Shown here piece after piece: positions 16,452-25,213 of a stretch of 64,000 bases of DNA (positions are counted from its first letter, which is position 1; each line of letters opens with the position of its first letter). Origin of the DNA: CAWAXW01 sp963786155 (GTDB lineage: Bacteria > Actinomycetota > CADDZG01 > WHSQ01); the NCBI GenBank assembly GCA_963786155.1, contig CAWAXW010000006.1, positions 2,294,001 through 2,358,000 of the forward strand. Reading direction: 5' to 3'. Position numbers and translations under genes: made by a program. The notes under the pieces were generated by a model. It had not been told where the DNA came from and did not search any database. It worked only from the letters and a program-made list of their open reading frames with translations.

Positions 16452-17077
16452 ACCTGGCGGGAGCGCAAGACGTCGAGCACGGCACGGGCGTCGTCGTCTT
16501 CGACGCGCGCCGGTTCTTCGCCCGGCTTCTGCGCGGGGCCGAACGCCCGGCGGAGGTTCTCTTCGGCGCGCTCCAGGGCCTCCTCGGAACCCTTCATCTT
16601 GATCCTCAGGTCCGTTTCGCGCTTCTTGGCGGCTTCGAGCTCGTCCTCCAGCTCCGCCATTCGTGCCCTTATCTGAGCCGACTCGGCGGCGAAGGCCTCG
16701 ACCTGGGCCGAGCGGAGGCCGTCGTCACGAGCGACCTCGAGCAGGCGATCGACCACGGCCCTGCCGATCTCGTCATAGGTCAGCCGACCGCTCCGGCGAG
16801 CCGCCCGGCTAGGGAGCATCGACTCGGCGTCCTCGAGCGTGACCGGTTCGGTCGAGAGGATCGCCACGATCGTGTCCCGGCCCCGGCGGCCGCGCTGGAC
16901 GACGTCGATCCTCTTGAGATCCTCGAGAAGCTTGATGGCCTCAGCGCTGCGGACCGAATTCAGTCCGGCCTCGGACGCGACCTGACGCAACTTGCCTTCA
17001 AAGGTTTGGTCAACCGCAGAGCTATTGAGGCCGTCGAGAAGACGATTGGCTAACTCGTGCAGATTGGTTCGCGCCAT
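16448..17077 (-). CDS. Helical/coiled-coil protein of unknown function
   Basis: A 209-aa soluble protein, not recognised as a named family. The N-terminal ~80 residues look like a winged-helix-type module (FEGKLRQVASEAGLNSVRSA, EAIKLLEDLKRIDVVQRG). Residues about 125-180 form a charged coiled coil (ARMAELEDELEAAKKRETDL). The tail is acidic. It precedes a crotonase gene with a 4-bp overlap and follows a BldC-like gene on the same strand. A regulatory or scaffold role is a guess only. Confidence 0.6.
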   Translation of the reverse strand: MARTNLHELANRLLDGLNSSAVDQTFEGKLRQVASEAGLNSVRSAEAIKLLEDLKRIDVVQRGRRGRDTIVAILSTEPVTLEDAESMLPSRAARRSGRLTYDEIGRAVVDRLLEVARDDGLRSAQVEAFAAESAQIRARMAELEDELEAAKKRETDLRIKMKGSEEALERAEENLRRAFGPAQKPGEEPARVEDDDARAVLDVLRSRQV

Positions 17078-17161
17078 CGCCGCACTTCCTAGGGCTAGAT
17101 CGAGCGGTTGATCACCCGAATCCTAATCCCGCAGCCCGACTGGGTTCAATCAGAATTGGAG

Positions 17162-17365
17162 TTACAGAACCTCGAGGCGGCCGGCGAGGGCTCGGATGGC
17201 TCCTTGGGGGAAGCGGCGGTGCCCGCCCAGGGTCACGAGATGGGGCAGCTTGCCGTCCTTGGCCCACCGGGCCACGGTCTTGGGCGATACACGCAGGATC
17301 CTGGCGACCTCGCCACTCGTGATGTACCTCTCCTCCGAAATATCAGCCTTCTCAGCCATAACCAC
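17162..17365 (-). CDS. bldC: BldC-like MerR-type DNA-binding protein
   Basis: A 67-aa protein that is essentially one winged helix-turn-helix: YITSGEVARILRVSPKTVAR, then WAKDGKLPHLVTLGGHRRFP. This is the layout and length of Streptomyces BldC (PKTVxRWAKAGKL, LGGHRRY), which binds direct repeats cooperatively and controls the onset of differentiation. GTG 17365 is preferred because a GGAGG lies 7 nt upstream; the ATG two codons on is too far from it. The gene follows the sigR/rsrA pair on the same strand after 117 bp. Confidence 0.88.
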   Translation of the reverse strand: MVMAEKADISEERYITSGEVARILRVSPKTVARWAKDGKLPHLVTLGGHRRFPQGAIRALAGRLEVL

Positions 17366-17482
17366 TTTTCAACCTCCAGGGTGTGTCGATCGTCACTTTA
17401 GGTATCGGCCGGGTAGCGCCGGACCTGAGCGCCAGAGCCGAAAAATCGGACGAACGTTCTAAACGGGCCGGAGAGGCTGGGC

Positions 17483-17728
17483 CTAGACCTCGCGGATGAG
17501 GGAGGAGATGCGGTCCCGGAGAGGCTCGGGGCAGGGGGCCGCCTGGCTCAGCCTGCCCTTGATCAGTGTCATGACCTCGACGTCCAGGCCGTGGCGCTCC
17601 AGGCAGGGCCCGCAGTCCTCGAGATGTTGCTCGATCTCGAGCCGCTGGGCCTCGGTGATTACCCCGATCTCGCCGTCGATGAGCACCTGGGCGAGCTCGA
17701 GGACCTCCTTACATCGAGGCTTCATCAC
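17483..17728 (-). CDS. rsrA: RsrA-like zinc-containing anti-sigma factor
   Basis: An 81-aa ZAS-domain anti-sigma factor. The zinc motif is QHLEDCGPCLERHG (H-x3-C-x2-C), with a further Cys in the N-terminal PRCKEVLEL and one near the C-terminus. In Streptomyces RsrA and mycobacterial RshA, thiol oxidation releases zinc and frees SigR/SigH. It is encoded 22 bp after the SigR-like gene, the classical order. The start (MMKPRCKE) is uncertain by one codon. Confidence 0.88.
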   Translation of the reverse strand: MMKPRCKEVLELAQVLIDGEIGVITEAQRLEIEQHLEDCGPCLERHGLDVEVMTLIKGRLSQAAPCPEPLRDRISSLIREV

Positions 17729-17750
17729 ACATGCTGGTCCCCGGACAAGA

Positions 17751-18386
17751 TCATTCAGCTCCCCGCTTGGGTTCCTCGGTCACTTTAGCTGGCGAGGGCG
17801 GGCCTTTCACTATCCCGCGATCACGAGCTATGTCCCATAACCGCTTCTGGAGCGCCTTTCTTCCCCGGTGGAGCCGGGACATCACGGTCCCCATAGGCAC
17901 GTCCATGATCTCGGCCATCTCGGCATAGCTGAACCCCTCGACGTCCGAGAGGACCACGGCGAGGCGGAACTGCTCGGGAAGGTCGTCGATCGCTTCGATG
18001 ATGTCCGTATCGACCAGCCGGTCCAGGACGATCGTCTCGGGCGTTACCGCGAACTGCGGATCGTGGTCCTTGAGCTCTCGATACAGGTCGAACTCTTCGA
18101 CATCGTCCGCGGGCACCTTGCGCGGCTCACGCTGGCGCTTTCGATAGACGTTGATGTAGGCGTTGGTCATGATCCGGAAGAGCCACGCCTTGAGGTTCGT
18201 TCCCGGCTCGAAGCGATCCCACGATCGGTACGCCCTCAGCATCGTCTCTTGCAGAAGGTCCTCGGCGTCGGCCGGATTGCGCGTGAGTCTGAGAGCTCCC
18301 CCATAGAGCGAGTCGAGAAGAGGCAACGCCTCGCGCTCGAAGCGTTCGCGATCGTCTTCACGCGTCCGGACTTTCGGGTCAGCCAC
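17751..18386 (-). CDS. sigR: SigR/SigH-type ECF sigma factor
   Basis: A 211-aa ECF sigma factor. Region 2 has FEREALPLLDSLYGGALRLT, NPADAEDLLQETMLRAYRSW and LKAWLFRIMTNAYINVYRK; the latter, with REPRKVP, is characteristic of SigR/SigH. Region 4 has LPEQFRLAVVLSDVEGFSYA, EMAEIMDVPMGTVMSRLHRG. It drives the thiol-oxidative stress regulon and pairs with the RsrA-like protein downstream. The GTG start overlaps the ddl stop by 8 bp, so stress control and cell-wall precursor synthesis share a transcript. The C-terminal 20 residues are a non-conserved polar tail. Confidence 0.92.
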   Translation of the reverse strand: MADPKVRTREDDRERFEREALPLLDSLYGGALRLTRNPADAEDLLQETMLRAYRSWDRFEPGTNLKAWLFRIMTNAYINVYRKRQREPRKVPADDVEEFDLYRELKDHDPQFAVTPETIVLDRLVDTDIIEAIDDLPEQFRLAVVLSDVEGFSYAEMAEIMDVPMGTVMSRLHRGRKALQKRLWDIARDRGIVKGPPSPAKVTEEPKRGAE

Positions 18387-19542
18387 CGCTCTTGCCCTTA
18401 CCCAGTCGAGACAGCATCTCCGAATCGAACGTGTAGACGATCTCCTTGCGGGCGCGGTGCTCTTCGAGCGCGATATCGAGCATCTCGTTCATGAGAGCCC
18501 GAAAGGTCATCCCTGTAACCTCCCAGAGGTAGAAAGAGAATGAGCCGGGCACCGTGTTTATCTCCATGACCCAGGTCTGTCCCGACTCTTGATCGACGAA
18601 CGAGTCGATCCGGGCCACCCCCGAAGCGCCGATCGCCGAGAATGCTTTGAGCGCATTCTCCTGCACCTGTTTCGTGAGCTCGTCGTCGATCGGAGCCGGG
18701 ATCGTGCGATCCGACCCTGCCATCCCCGTCGACTTGCCCTTGTTCGAACGAAGGTACTTGTCTTCGAAGGAGAGGAATTGCTCCCACTTGGCCGGCTGCT
18801 CGCATACCGACACGCGCGGCTCTCGTCCCGCCCCTCCGAGAACCGAGCAGTTGACTTCCATGCACTCGTGCATCGAAGGCTCGACCAAGATCCTGTCGCC
18901 GTAGCGGCGCGCGACTTCGACGGCTTCCCGTAACCCCTCGCGATCCTGGGCTGCTGCGATCCCGATGCTGGAGCCTGCCCCGGCCGGCTTCACGAAAGCT
19001 GGGAACCCGATGGATCGCTCCGCGGCGTCGAGGGCACTCTCGGGATCACTGAGAAGGCGGTCGACGAGTATCAAGTGATGATCGATCACCGGAACACCCG
19101 CGGCCTTGAACGCGGACTTCATCATCACCTTGTCCATGCCGACGGCTGATGCCGTCACCCCCGATCCCGCGAACGGGACACCCGCCATCGCGAGCGCTCC
19201 CTGCAAGGTCCCGTCCTCTCCGTTGGTGCCGTGGATGGCTGGGAGCACAACGTCGAGGGGGATCGTCTCGGCCTTGCCGAAGCGGCCGGACGCGGGAACG
19301 TAGAGGCCTCCGTCGCCGGGAAGGAGATGCGCAACCCGGCCCACGGCCGCCCAGGTCTGGGCCTTGTACACCTCGAGATCGTGCAAGGCGGGTGAGGTGA
19401 GCCAGCTGCCCTCTTTCGTGACGTAGACGGGTACCACTTCGTGATCGATGAGTGCATCCATAGCCTGATGCGCGGTCACGATCGAGACGTCGTGCTCGAC
19501 CGAGCGCCCTCCGAATATCACTCCGACCTTGAGCTTCGCCAT
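18379..19542 (-). CDS. ddl: D-alanine--D-alanine ligase
   Basis: A 387-aa ATP-grasp enzyme joining two D-Ala for the peptidoglycan stem peptide. It shows VGVIFGGRSVEHDVSIVTA, LPAIHGTNGEDGTLQGALAM, SGVTASAVGMDK, FVKPAGAGSSIGI, the loop FEDKYLRSNKGKS in place of the usual omega-loop region, and VARIDSFVD, VMEINTVPGSFSFYLWE with the metal ligands. MurF, the next enzyme in the pathway, is encoded 52 bp upstream on the same strand. A C-terminal basic tail extends slightly past the usual family end. Confidence 0.93.
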   Translation of the reverse strand: MAKLKVGVIFGGRSVEHDVSIVTAHQAMDALIDHEVVPVYVTKEGSWLTSPALHDLEVYKAQTWAAVGRVAHLLPGDGGLYVPASGRFGKAETIPLDVVLPAIHGTNGEDGTLQGALAMAGVPFAGSGVTASAVGMDKVMMKSAFKAAGVPVIDHHLILVDRLLSDPESALDAAERSIGFPAFVKPAGAGSSIGIAAAQDREGLREAVEVARRYGDRILVEPSMHECMEVNCSVLGGAGREPRVSVCEQPAKWEQFLSFEDKYLRSNKGKSTGMAGSDRTIPAPIDDELTKQVQENALKAFSAIGASGVARIDSFVDQESGQTWVMEINTVPGSFSFYLWEVTGMTFRALMNEMLDIALEEHRARKEIVYTFDSEMLSRLGKGKSGG

Positions 19543-19594
19543 AGTGTCGGCAGTCTAAGGGCCGGGTCCGACTACTCCCCGGGAACGGCCTGGC

Positions 19595-21109
19595 TCAGTA
19601 CTGATCCGGGAGATCGTTCTCGAACAGCACGATGTCGCCTGGAGCGAGCCTCTTTCCCAACTCCACTTGCGCTTCCGCCAGTGAATCGACCACGACGATG
19701 TCGGTGCCGGTGCCGGCTCTCCGCGCACCCGCGACCAGCGCATCGCGGTTCGTACCTGCAACCACGATCAGCGTGTCGGCAACTTTCGCGGCCGCCGCTC
19801 CGAAATTCTCGTTGGCGTCCCGTTGCAACTCCCCGAGCTCGACCATCCCCGGGGAGACCACGACCTTTCGGCCCCCGGGCATGTCCCGAAGCACCTCGAG
19901 AGCCGCTTCGGCTCCGTCCGGATTGCTGTTGTAGGCATCGTCGATGACCGTGACTCCGCCGGTGCCTTCGATGATCTTGAGACGATGATCCGGCGGCGTG
20001 AGCTCGGCAAGCCTCGCGCGGATGTGCTCGGGTTCGACGTTGGCGGCCAGCGCGACGGCCGTCGCCGCGAGCACATGCCCAATCGCATAGCGACCAAGCA
20101 AGCGTGTCTTCACGTCACCCAGCGTGACCCCGCGAGCTTCGATCGTGAAAGAAGTCCCCGTGCGATCGATCGTGACCTCGCGAGCGGTGACGTCGGGTCG
20201 TCCACTCGCATCCAAGCCATAGCGCACGACCGCAACATGGTCGGTGGCGTCCGCAAGAGTCCGCACCTCGAGGTCGTCTGCGTTCATGACCGCGGTGCCG
20301 TCGCTCGGGAGACTCTGGATCAGCTCGTACTTGGCCCTGCGGATCGCGTCGAGCGAGCCGAACCGCTCGAGATGTGCCGGGCCGATCGAGGTCAGCACGC
20401 CGATGCTGGGCTCGACGAAGCGAGAGAGCTCGGCGATGTCACCCTCTCGGTAGGCGCCCATCTCGACGATGAATGATCGGTGGCCGCCGTCCAGCGACTC
20501 GTTGATCGTTCGGCAAACGCCGAGAGGCGTGTTGAACGATCCGGGAGTGGCGAGAGAGTGCTCTAGGGCGGCGGCGATGGCGAACTTCGTGGAGGTCTTC
20601 CCGAACGAGCCGGTGACGCCGATCACCAACGGCCGGATCTCTTGCAGCTTCCTCGTCGCGGCCCGTAAGTAGCGCCCGTTGATGGCGTTCTGGATCGGGG
20701 TCATGAGCACATCGGCGAACAGCAGCAATCGAGGAAGGAAAGCGAACGTGACGGCGGTCATCGCGGCCCACGTCACGACGTCGAAGGGCCAGCCTCCGGC
20801 CAGATGCGCGACTCCGGGCAGGACCAGGATCGCGACGACGTTGAGAACGGCGGCGGTGACCAAGAGCCGCCACGCGCGTCCCGTCATCACCAGGGGTTTC
20901 TTCTGGGGAGCGGCCGTGAGGAAACGGGCCCGGGCCGGATTCGCCTCGACCCAGCTCGAGAATCGATCCCGCTTGTAACCCTCGAGCTGGAAGATGTGCA
21001 ACGCGCGACGCAGGCGGACGACCTGCAACGCGGTGAAGGCTGGTACGAGCACGTAGACGATCGTCCGCAGTACCCACGTGTAACCGGTGAATGGATCGTC
21101 GAAGTTCAC
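19595..21109 (-). CDS. murF: Membrane-anchored MurF-like Mur ligase
   Basis: A 504-aa Mur ligase with an extra N-terminal membrane domain. Residues 1-140 hold about four hydrophobic segments (WVLRTIVYVLVPAFTALQVV; LLVTAAVLNVVAILVLPGVA; VVTWAAMTAVTFAFLPRLLL). The ATP-binding loop GVTGSFGKTSTKFAI follows at about 165, then FIVEMGAYREGDIAEL, IGPAHLERFGS, and the C-terminal VIDDAYNSNPDGAEAALEVL typical of MurF. It should add D-Ala-D-Ala to the UDP-MurNAc-tripeptide. GTG 21109 has GGAGG 5 nt upstream and overlaps the preceding hydrolase stop (GTGA). Confidence 0.88.
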   Translation of the reverse strand: MNFDDPFTGYTWVLRTIVYVLVPAFTALQVVRLRRALHIFQLEGYKRDRFSSWVEANPARARFLTAAPQKKPLVMTGRAWRLLVTAAVLNVVAILVLPGVAHLAGGWPFDVVTWAAMTAVTFAFLPRLLLFADVLMTPIQNAINGRYLRAATRKLQEIRPLVIGVTGSFGKTSTKFAIAAALEHSLATPGSFNTPLGVCRTINESLDGGHRSFIVEMGAYREGDIAELSRFVEPSIGVLTSIGPAHLERFGSLDAIRRAKYELIQSLPSDGTAVMNADDLEVRTLADATDHVAVVRYGLDASGRPDVTAREVTIDRTGTSFTIEARGVTLGDVKTRLLGRYAIGHVLAATAVALAANVEPEHIRARLAELTPPDHRLKIIEGTGGVTVIDDAYNSNPDGAEAALEVLRDMPGGRKVVVSPGMVELGELQRDANENFGAAAAKVADTLIVVAGTNRDALVAGARRAGTGTDIVVVDSLAEAQVELGKRLAPGDIVLFENDLPDQY

Positions 21110-21879
21110 GAGTCCTCCATCCCGAAGAAATGGCGAACGACGCGACAGAAACGGTCGGGTTCGTCGAGGTAGGCGAAGTGCCCGGCCCCCTCGAAGAGCA
21201 CCAGCCCCGCGTCGGGGATCAACCGCTCCATGGTTCGAGCGTGTGCAACGGGAACGGAGTCATCTGCACTCCCCCATACGAGGAGAGTCGGCGCCTGCAC
21301 GCGCTCGAGCAGATCAGTGAGGTCCTCGTTCACGACGCGCACGAGCGTCGGCCGCATCGGTCCCGCATCCTGATAGTCGCTCGACGCGATCGCGCGGTAC
21401 AGGGCCCCTCGTAGCGCGCGGCCGGGGGGGCCGAGCTTCCCGATGAGCTTGCCGGCCCGCGACACGCCGCGCTTCGCCCTGACCTTCAACGACGGCGCGC
21501 TTCGCAGCCCGGACGAGCCGACGAGCACCAGCTTGTCCACCACTTCTGGATGCGTCGCCGCGAGAGACAGCGCCGTCTTTGCTCCATACGAGTGGCCGAC
21601 GAACGAGGCCTTGTCGATCAGCTCCGCCTCGAGCAAGGCGAGAACGAAGGCGGCATAGTCCTCCGTGCCCCAGGCCTCCGGCGGAGCCGGGGACTCGCCG
21701 AACCCCGGCAGGTCGATAGAAATAACGGAGCGACCACGACCAAGGCAGTCGATGACGGGGCCCATGGATTCGATCCGGCCACCCCAGCCGTGCAGCACGA
21801 CCACGGGCGGCCCGGCCCCCGCTCGGAGGACCCTGGTGGGGTGTCCGAGGAGCTCGATGCGGTCGAAAGTCCCGTTCAT
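21106..21879 (-). CDS. Alpha/beta hydrolase
   Basis: An alpha/beta-hydrolase of about 257 aa. It shows VVVLHGWGGRIESM (oxyanion loop), DLPGFGESPAPP, the nucleophile elbow SFVGHSYGAKTALSLA with the Ser, PTLLVWGSADDSVPVAHA with the acid and EGAGHFAYLDEPDRF with the His. The catalytic triad is complete, but the substrate is unpredictable. An open frame continues to 21936; ATG 21879 (MNGTFDRIEL) follows an AGG and fits the fold better. The stop overlaps the MurF-like start, so it is probably in the cell-wall operon. Confidence 0.85.
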   Translation of the reverse strand: MNGTFDRIELLGHPTRVLRAGAGPPVVVLHGWGGRIESMGPVIDCLGRGRSVISIDLPGFGESPAPPEAWGTEDYAAFVLALLEAELIDKASFVGHSYGAKTALSLAATHPEVVDKLVLVGSSGLRSAPSLKVRAKRGVSRAGKLIGKLGPPGRALRGALYRAIASSDYQDAGPMRPTLVRVVNEDLTDLLERVQAPTLLVWGSADDSVPVAHARTMERLIPDAGLVLFEGAGHFAYLDEPDRFCRVVRHFFGMEDS

Positions 21880-21978
21880 CCTTAGCTCGTTCTGCTCGTA
21901 CGCATTTTGCGCAAACTCATTGCCCCTTTGCCGCACCAGCTATTGGATAGCCGCAAAGCCATCGAGAGAGACGGACAT

Positions 21979-22416
21979 ATGCCACGCATCATCTTCAGCG
22001 GCACCGAGCGGCTCCGCATGAATGCCATTCTGAAGGAGCTGGACCCCGCCACGCATGAATTCACGTCTCGGTTCGCCAATGTCCTGTCCTCGGAGGACTG
22101 GAACTTCGTTCAGAACTACGCACGTGCCGAGATGCGCGGCGCTCTCGAGATGGGTCTTCTGGCTCGCTCGGTGGCCGAAGTCGCTCGTCAACGAGGGATC
22201 GGAAGCGAGCAGGGCGTTTCGAGCTTCCTGGACTCGACCCCCTGGATGCGCAACTTCGGGGTGAGCGACGACGCCGACGAGAGATTCAAGATGATCGCCG
22301 ACCTCGAATCCCCGCTGTTCGTGGCAGTGGACGCGCTCCTCCAACTTGCTCAAGATCGGATGTTCAACACGCTCGACGAGGAGTATGCCCGCCTCCTCGA
22401 CGCGAGCACCGGATAG
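21979..22416 (+). CDS. Hypothetical protein
   Basis: About 145 aa from ATG 21979 (MPRIIFSGTERLRMNAILKE), with a purine-rich GAGAGAGACGG stretch upstream; the frame is also open from 21907. The protein looks alpha-helical and soluble (FTSRFANVLSSEDWNFVQNY, LESPLFVAVDALLQLAQDRM). No motif of a known family was recognised. It diverges from the alpha/beta hydrolase and is followed by a convergent hypothetical gene. Confidence 0.6.
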   Translation: MPRIIFSGTERLRMNAILKELDPATHEFTSRFANVLSSEDWNFVQNYARAEMRGALEMGLLARSVAEVARQRGIGSEQGVSSFLDSTPWMRNFGVSDDADERFKMIADLESPLFVAVDALLQLAQDRMFNTLDEEYARLLDASTG

Positions 22417-22426
22417 GGCCTAAGAC

Positions 22427-22771
22427 CTACCGACGCCTCGGAGGCGTCCTCGATCTCCTGTGCAGACGCGCCTTCGGGTTCTTTCTGCGGCGCTCGGGTG
22501 AGGGAGCCGGCCGAGGCTTGGAGGCTTGAGCTTGCGCCACCGCCTTGACGATCTCGTCGGTTGCGGAAGTGTCGGTCTCGCCTGCTCCCAGTAACAACTG
22601 AAAAAGAACCGCCCGCTCGAATTCCTCGAGCGACGACGAGACCTTCTGGCGCGAACCCTGCGGCGTGTCCCACTCGGCCAGGATGCGCGCAGCATGGGCA
22701 ACACCCACTCTGAGGGGGGTGTTGCCGACCTTTCCCTGCCAGATCATCTCTTCCGGTTCCACTCCACCCAC
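22427..22771 (-). CDS. Hypothetical protein with basic C-terminal tail
   Basis: Up to 114 aa. Residues 9-75 look like a small folded helical domain (MIWQGKVGNTPLRVGVAHAA, SLEEFERAVLFQLLLGAGE). The last 35 residues are Pro/Arg/Lys-rich (SPERRRKNPKARLHRRSRTP) and probably disordered or nucleic-acid binding. The start is uncertain: GTG 22771, or ATG 22747 inside the frame. It lies 22 bp from the DUF4012 gene on the same strand. No family was recognised. Confidence 0.5.
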   Translation of the reverse strand: MGGVEPEEMIWQGKVGNTPLRVGVAHAARILAEWDTPQGSRQKVSSSLEEFERAVLFQLLLGAGETDTSATDEIVKAVAQAQASKPRPAPSPERRRKNPKARLHRRSRTPPRRR

Positions 22772-22793
22772 CTTAACCGGGCGGAAATGAGGC

Positions 22794-24653
22794 TCAGTTC
22801 AGCACGAGGGATGCGGTAACGGTCTTGGGGGCCTTGATCAGGCCGGAGCGAGTGAAGGACTCGCTGGCAGCGTCGCCGAAGCGATAGCCGTCGGGGGGAT
22901 GGATGGTGAGCGTGAACGCGTCGGGTCGTACCGTTGCCTGGGGATAAAGCGTGAAGCGGACCGAATCGTCGACGACGAAGTTCGCGATGTCGTAGATGAA
23001 CACGACCTCGGTCGCGCGTCCAGCCCCGATACCCAGATCGAGAGAGACGAGCGGCCTTCCGCCCTCGTTCTTGGTGGCCGTCTCGATGGGTCCAGCAGGG
23101 GTCTCGACGGCGACGAGGTTCGCACCCTTCGGCAGCAGTATCCCGAGCGTCATCTGATTGTGCCCGGCCGGAAGCGTCCTACGTATCCCCGATCGAGTTA
23201 GGGGCGTATCGCGTGCTTCCGCACGATTGAAAAGGGTCGTCGTCGTCGTCACTTCGGCCGACCCATCGGATCGCACCAAGATCTCGGTTGCCAGCTCACG
23301 CTGGAGCAGGAAATCGACTTTGCTCGCGGACCAGTTGTTATGAAAGAGCATCTGCACATTTGCGCCCGCCGCTCGGGGGTCACCGTCGGCTCCTGCGAGG
23401 CGTAAGGCGCGCGCCGCATCGGGGTCGCGGACGTAGATCTTCAGGTGGCGCGTCTCGACCGCCTGTCCCAGCGCGGTCGCCAGTGCTCCGACCTTCACGT
23501 CTCCCGAGCTGAGCCGGCTCCACAGCACGTTCACGAGATCTCTCAGGTAGCGGGTCTGAGCTCGTTCACCCCAACGCCCGAAGTGGGTGTACGTGTCGCG
23601 CAGCATGAGACGCCTCGCGTTCGCCGCGTTGATCGAAACGCTCCACCCGGCAGCCTCTATGGGACCGGTCGCACGCGTCAGCTTTCCCAGCACGATCGGA
23701 TCCATCGCGATCACACCATCCAGCCGCTCGCCGGTCGCGGACTCGAACATCTCGAGCCACGCATCTCCCACTGAAGGGAAGGTGGGCGAGAGACCGGTCT
23801 GACGCAGGTCGGAGAAGGCGCCCAGTGAGCCATATGCGGACGAGAACCATCCTCCGGAGACGGCTTCCCCGCTCAACCTTGAATTGAGTCCCTCGACCGA
23901 TCCGGTCGACAGCAGTTCGAAGCGACCATCGTCCGCGGAGACGATCCCGTACATGCCGAACAGGCCTCCTGCGGCACGCGCCTCGCTCGGACTCTGGAAT
24001 GCGAGCAGGTAGCGACGCTCGCCATCGGCCCCGGCAAGGGTGGGAAGCGCGCCGAGAACGATCTCCGCCCGTCCGATCGAACGGAGCGCATTCGCGAAGC
24101 GCTCGCGCGTGCGGAACAGCGCGTCCCGAAGTGGACGCAACGTCGCGACGGGAGCACCGTCGAGCGCCGCGGCGACCGCCTCGATGTCCAACGATGCGTC
24201 GTGCAGGGCGTCTGCCAGGGTCCCTACGCCGGCCATCCGAAGGCGACCGTCCTCGTAGAGAGCCCCCGGGGTCGCAAGATTCCCGGCGTCATCGAGGAAG
24301 CCGAGTGCCGCTTCTGCCGTGCCGGCCGAGGCGTCGGCGAGGGCATCCACGACGGCGAGATCGTCTTCGAGGGGGCCGAGTCCCCCGATCAGTCGCATCA
24401 CGGGGTCGGCTGCGGCCGTGCGCGCGATGTGCGCTCGTACCCACGCGTCCCGAAGGCTGTCCGCCGACTCGGCGACCCGTCCGGCCCGCAACTGCGCCAG
24501 CGCCTCGTCCAGGTTCGCCGCCGACGATCTGAGAGAAAGAACGACGGTTAGCCCCGCATAGAGGAAGTAAACGCCCACGCACAAGGCCATGCAGGCGAGC
24601 CCCCGGAAGAGCCGAGGGCGAACCACGAGAGGCAGCGACCTCGCTTCTTGCAT
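22794..24653 (-). CDS. DUF4012 domain membrane protein
   Basis: A 619-aa protein with one N-terminal TM (ACMALCVGVYFLYAGLTVVL) and a large extracytoplasmic region. The DUF4012 block is visible as GERRYLLAFQSPSEARAAGG and LFGMYGIVSADDGRFEL, then GDAWLEMFESATGERLDGVI and AMDPIVLGKLTRATGPIEA. Such proteins occur near surface-polysaccharide genes in actinobacteria, but no polysaccharide cluster is present here. The C-terminal 200 residues look beta-rich and end TVTASLVLN. The role is unknown. Confidence 0.85.
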   Translation of the reverse strand: MQEARSLPLVVRPRLFRGLACMALCVGVYFLYAGLTVVLSLRSSAANLDEALAQLRAGRVAESADSLRDAWVRAHIARTAAADPVMRLIGGLGPLEDDLAVVDALADASAGTAEAALGFLDDAGNLATPGALYEDGRLRMAGVGTLADALHDASLDIEAVAAALDGAPVATLRPLRDALFRTRERFANALRSIGRAEIVLGALPTLAGADGERRYLLAFQSPSEARAAGGLFGMYGIVSADDGRFELLSTGSVEGLNSRLSGEAVSGGWFSSAYGSLGAFSDLRQTGLSPTFPSVGDAWLEMFESATGERLDGVIAMDPIVLGKLTRATGPIEAAGWSVSINAANARRLMLRDTYTHFGRWGERAQTRYLRDLVNVLWSRLSSGDVKVGALATALGQAVETRHLKIYVRDPDAARALRLAGADGDPRAAGANVQMLFHNNWSASKVDFLLQRELATEILVRSDGSAEVTTTTTLFNRAEARDTPLTRSGIRRTLPAGHNQMTLGILLPKGANLVAVETPAGPIETATKNEGGRPLVSLDLGIGAGRATEVVFIYDIANFVVDDSVRFTLYPQATVRPDAFTLTIHPPDGYRFGDAASESFTRSGLIKAPKTVTASLVLN

Positions 24654-24680
24654 CAGCGTGACGCGGTCACGCGAAAGTAC

Positions 24681-25151
24681 CTACGCCTTGACGTCCGCGG
24701 AGACGGCCGGAAGGCACGTGAATTGTTTGCCGTACGCGGCAGCTTCGCCTTCGGGCATGCGAGCGAAGTAGCGCCCGCCGGCCTTGTGCTTCGCGTCGGC
24801 CTTGCCTTCGTCGTCCGACGTCAGAGTGAGCACTCTCTCGGGTCCTCCATTCTTCTTCTCTTCGAAAACGATGACCCTTCGGTTAGGGACGCAGAAGTCA
24901 CGGGCCGACGAAACCTCGACCACGAACTTGCCCTTGCGGAAGTCGAGCTCGAGACCCGAGGCGACCTCCGGCCCATCCCTGTTGGCGGAGGACTCATCCT
25001 CGTCGTCCTGTTGGAAGGCTCGGGTCGCGGGTGCCTCGGAGTCGTCGCCCCCGAAGGCGAGGAACCCTCCGGCGACGAGCGCGCCGCCGAGCACCGCGCC
25101 GACGATCCCGGAGATGACGGGGTTGGCCCCACCTCCACCTGAAGTTGCCAT
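24681..25151 (-). CDS. Hypothetical single-TM protein
   Basis: A 156-aa protein starting MATSGGGGANPVISGIVGAV. A Gly/Ala-rich membrane segment (ISGIVGAVLGGALVAGGFLA) is followed by an acidic linker (QQDDEDESSANRDG) and a small outer domain with two Cys (RDFCVPNRRVIVFEEKK; KQFTCLPAVSADVKA) that could form a disulfide. The frame stays open to 25664, but that part is antisense or out of frame with the cyclic-nucleotide gene, so ATG 25151 is used. No family was recognised. Confidence 0.65.
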   Translation of the reverse strand: MATSGGGGANPVISGIVGAVLGGALVAGGFLAFGGDDSEAPATRAFQQDDEDESSANRDGPEVASGLELDFRKGKFVVEVSSARDFCVPNRRVIVFEEKKNGGPERVLTLTSDDEGKADAKHKAGGRYFARMPEGEAAAYGKQFTCLPAVSADVKA

Positions 25152-25213
25152 TTTTCCCCTTTCTTTGGCCGCACCACGATCGTAAGTAGCGCTTGGTCGG
25201 CGGGGAAGGGGGT

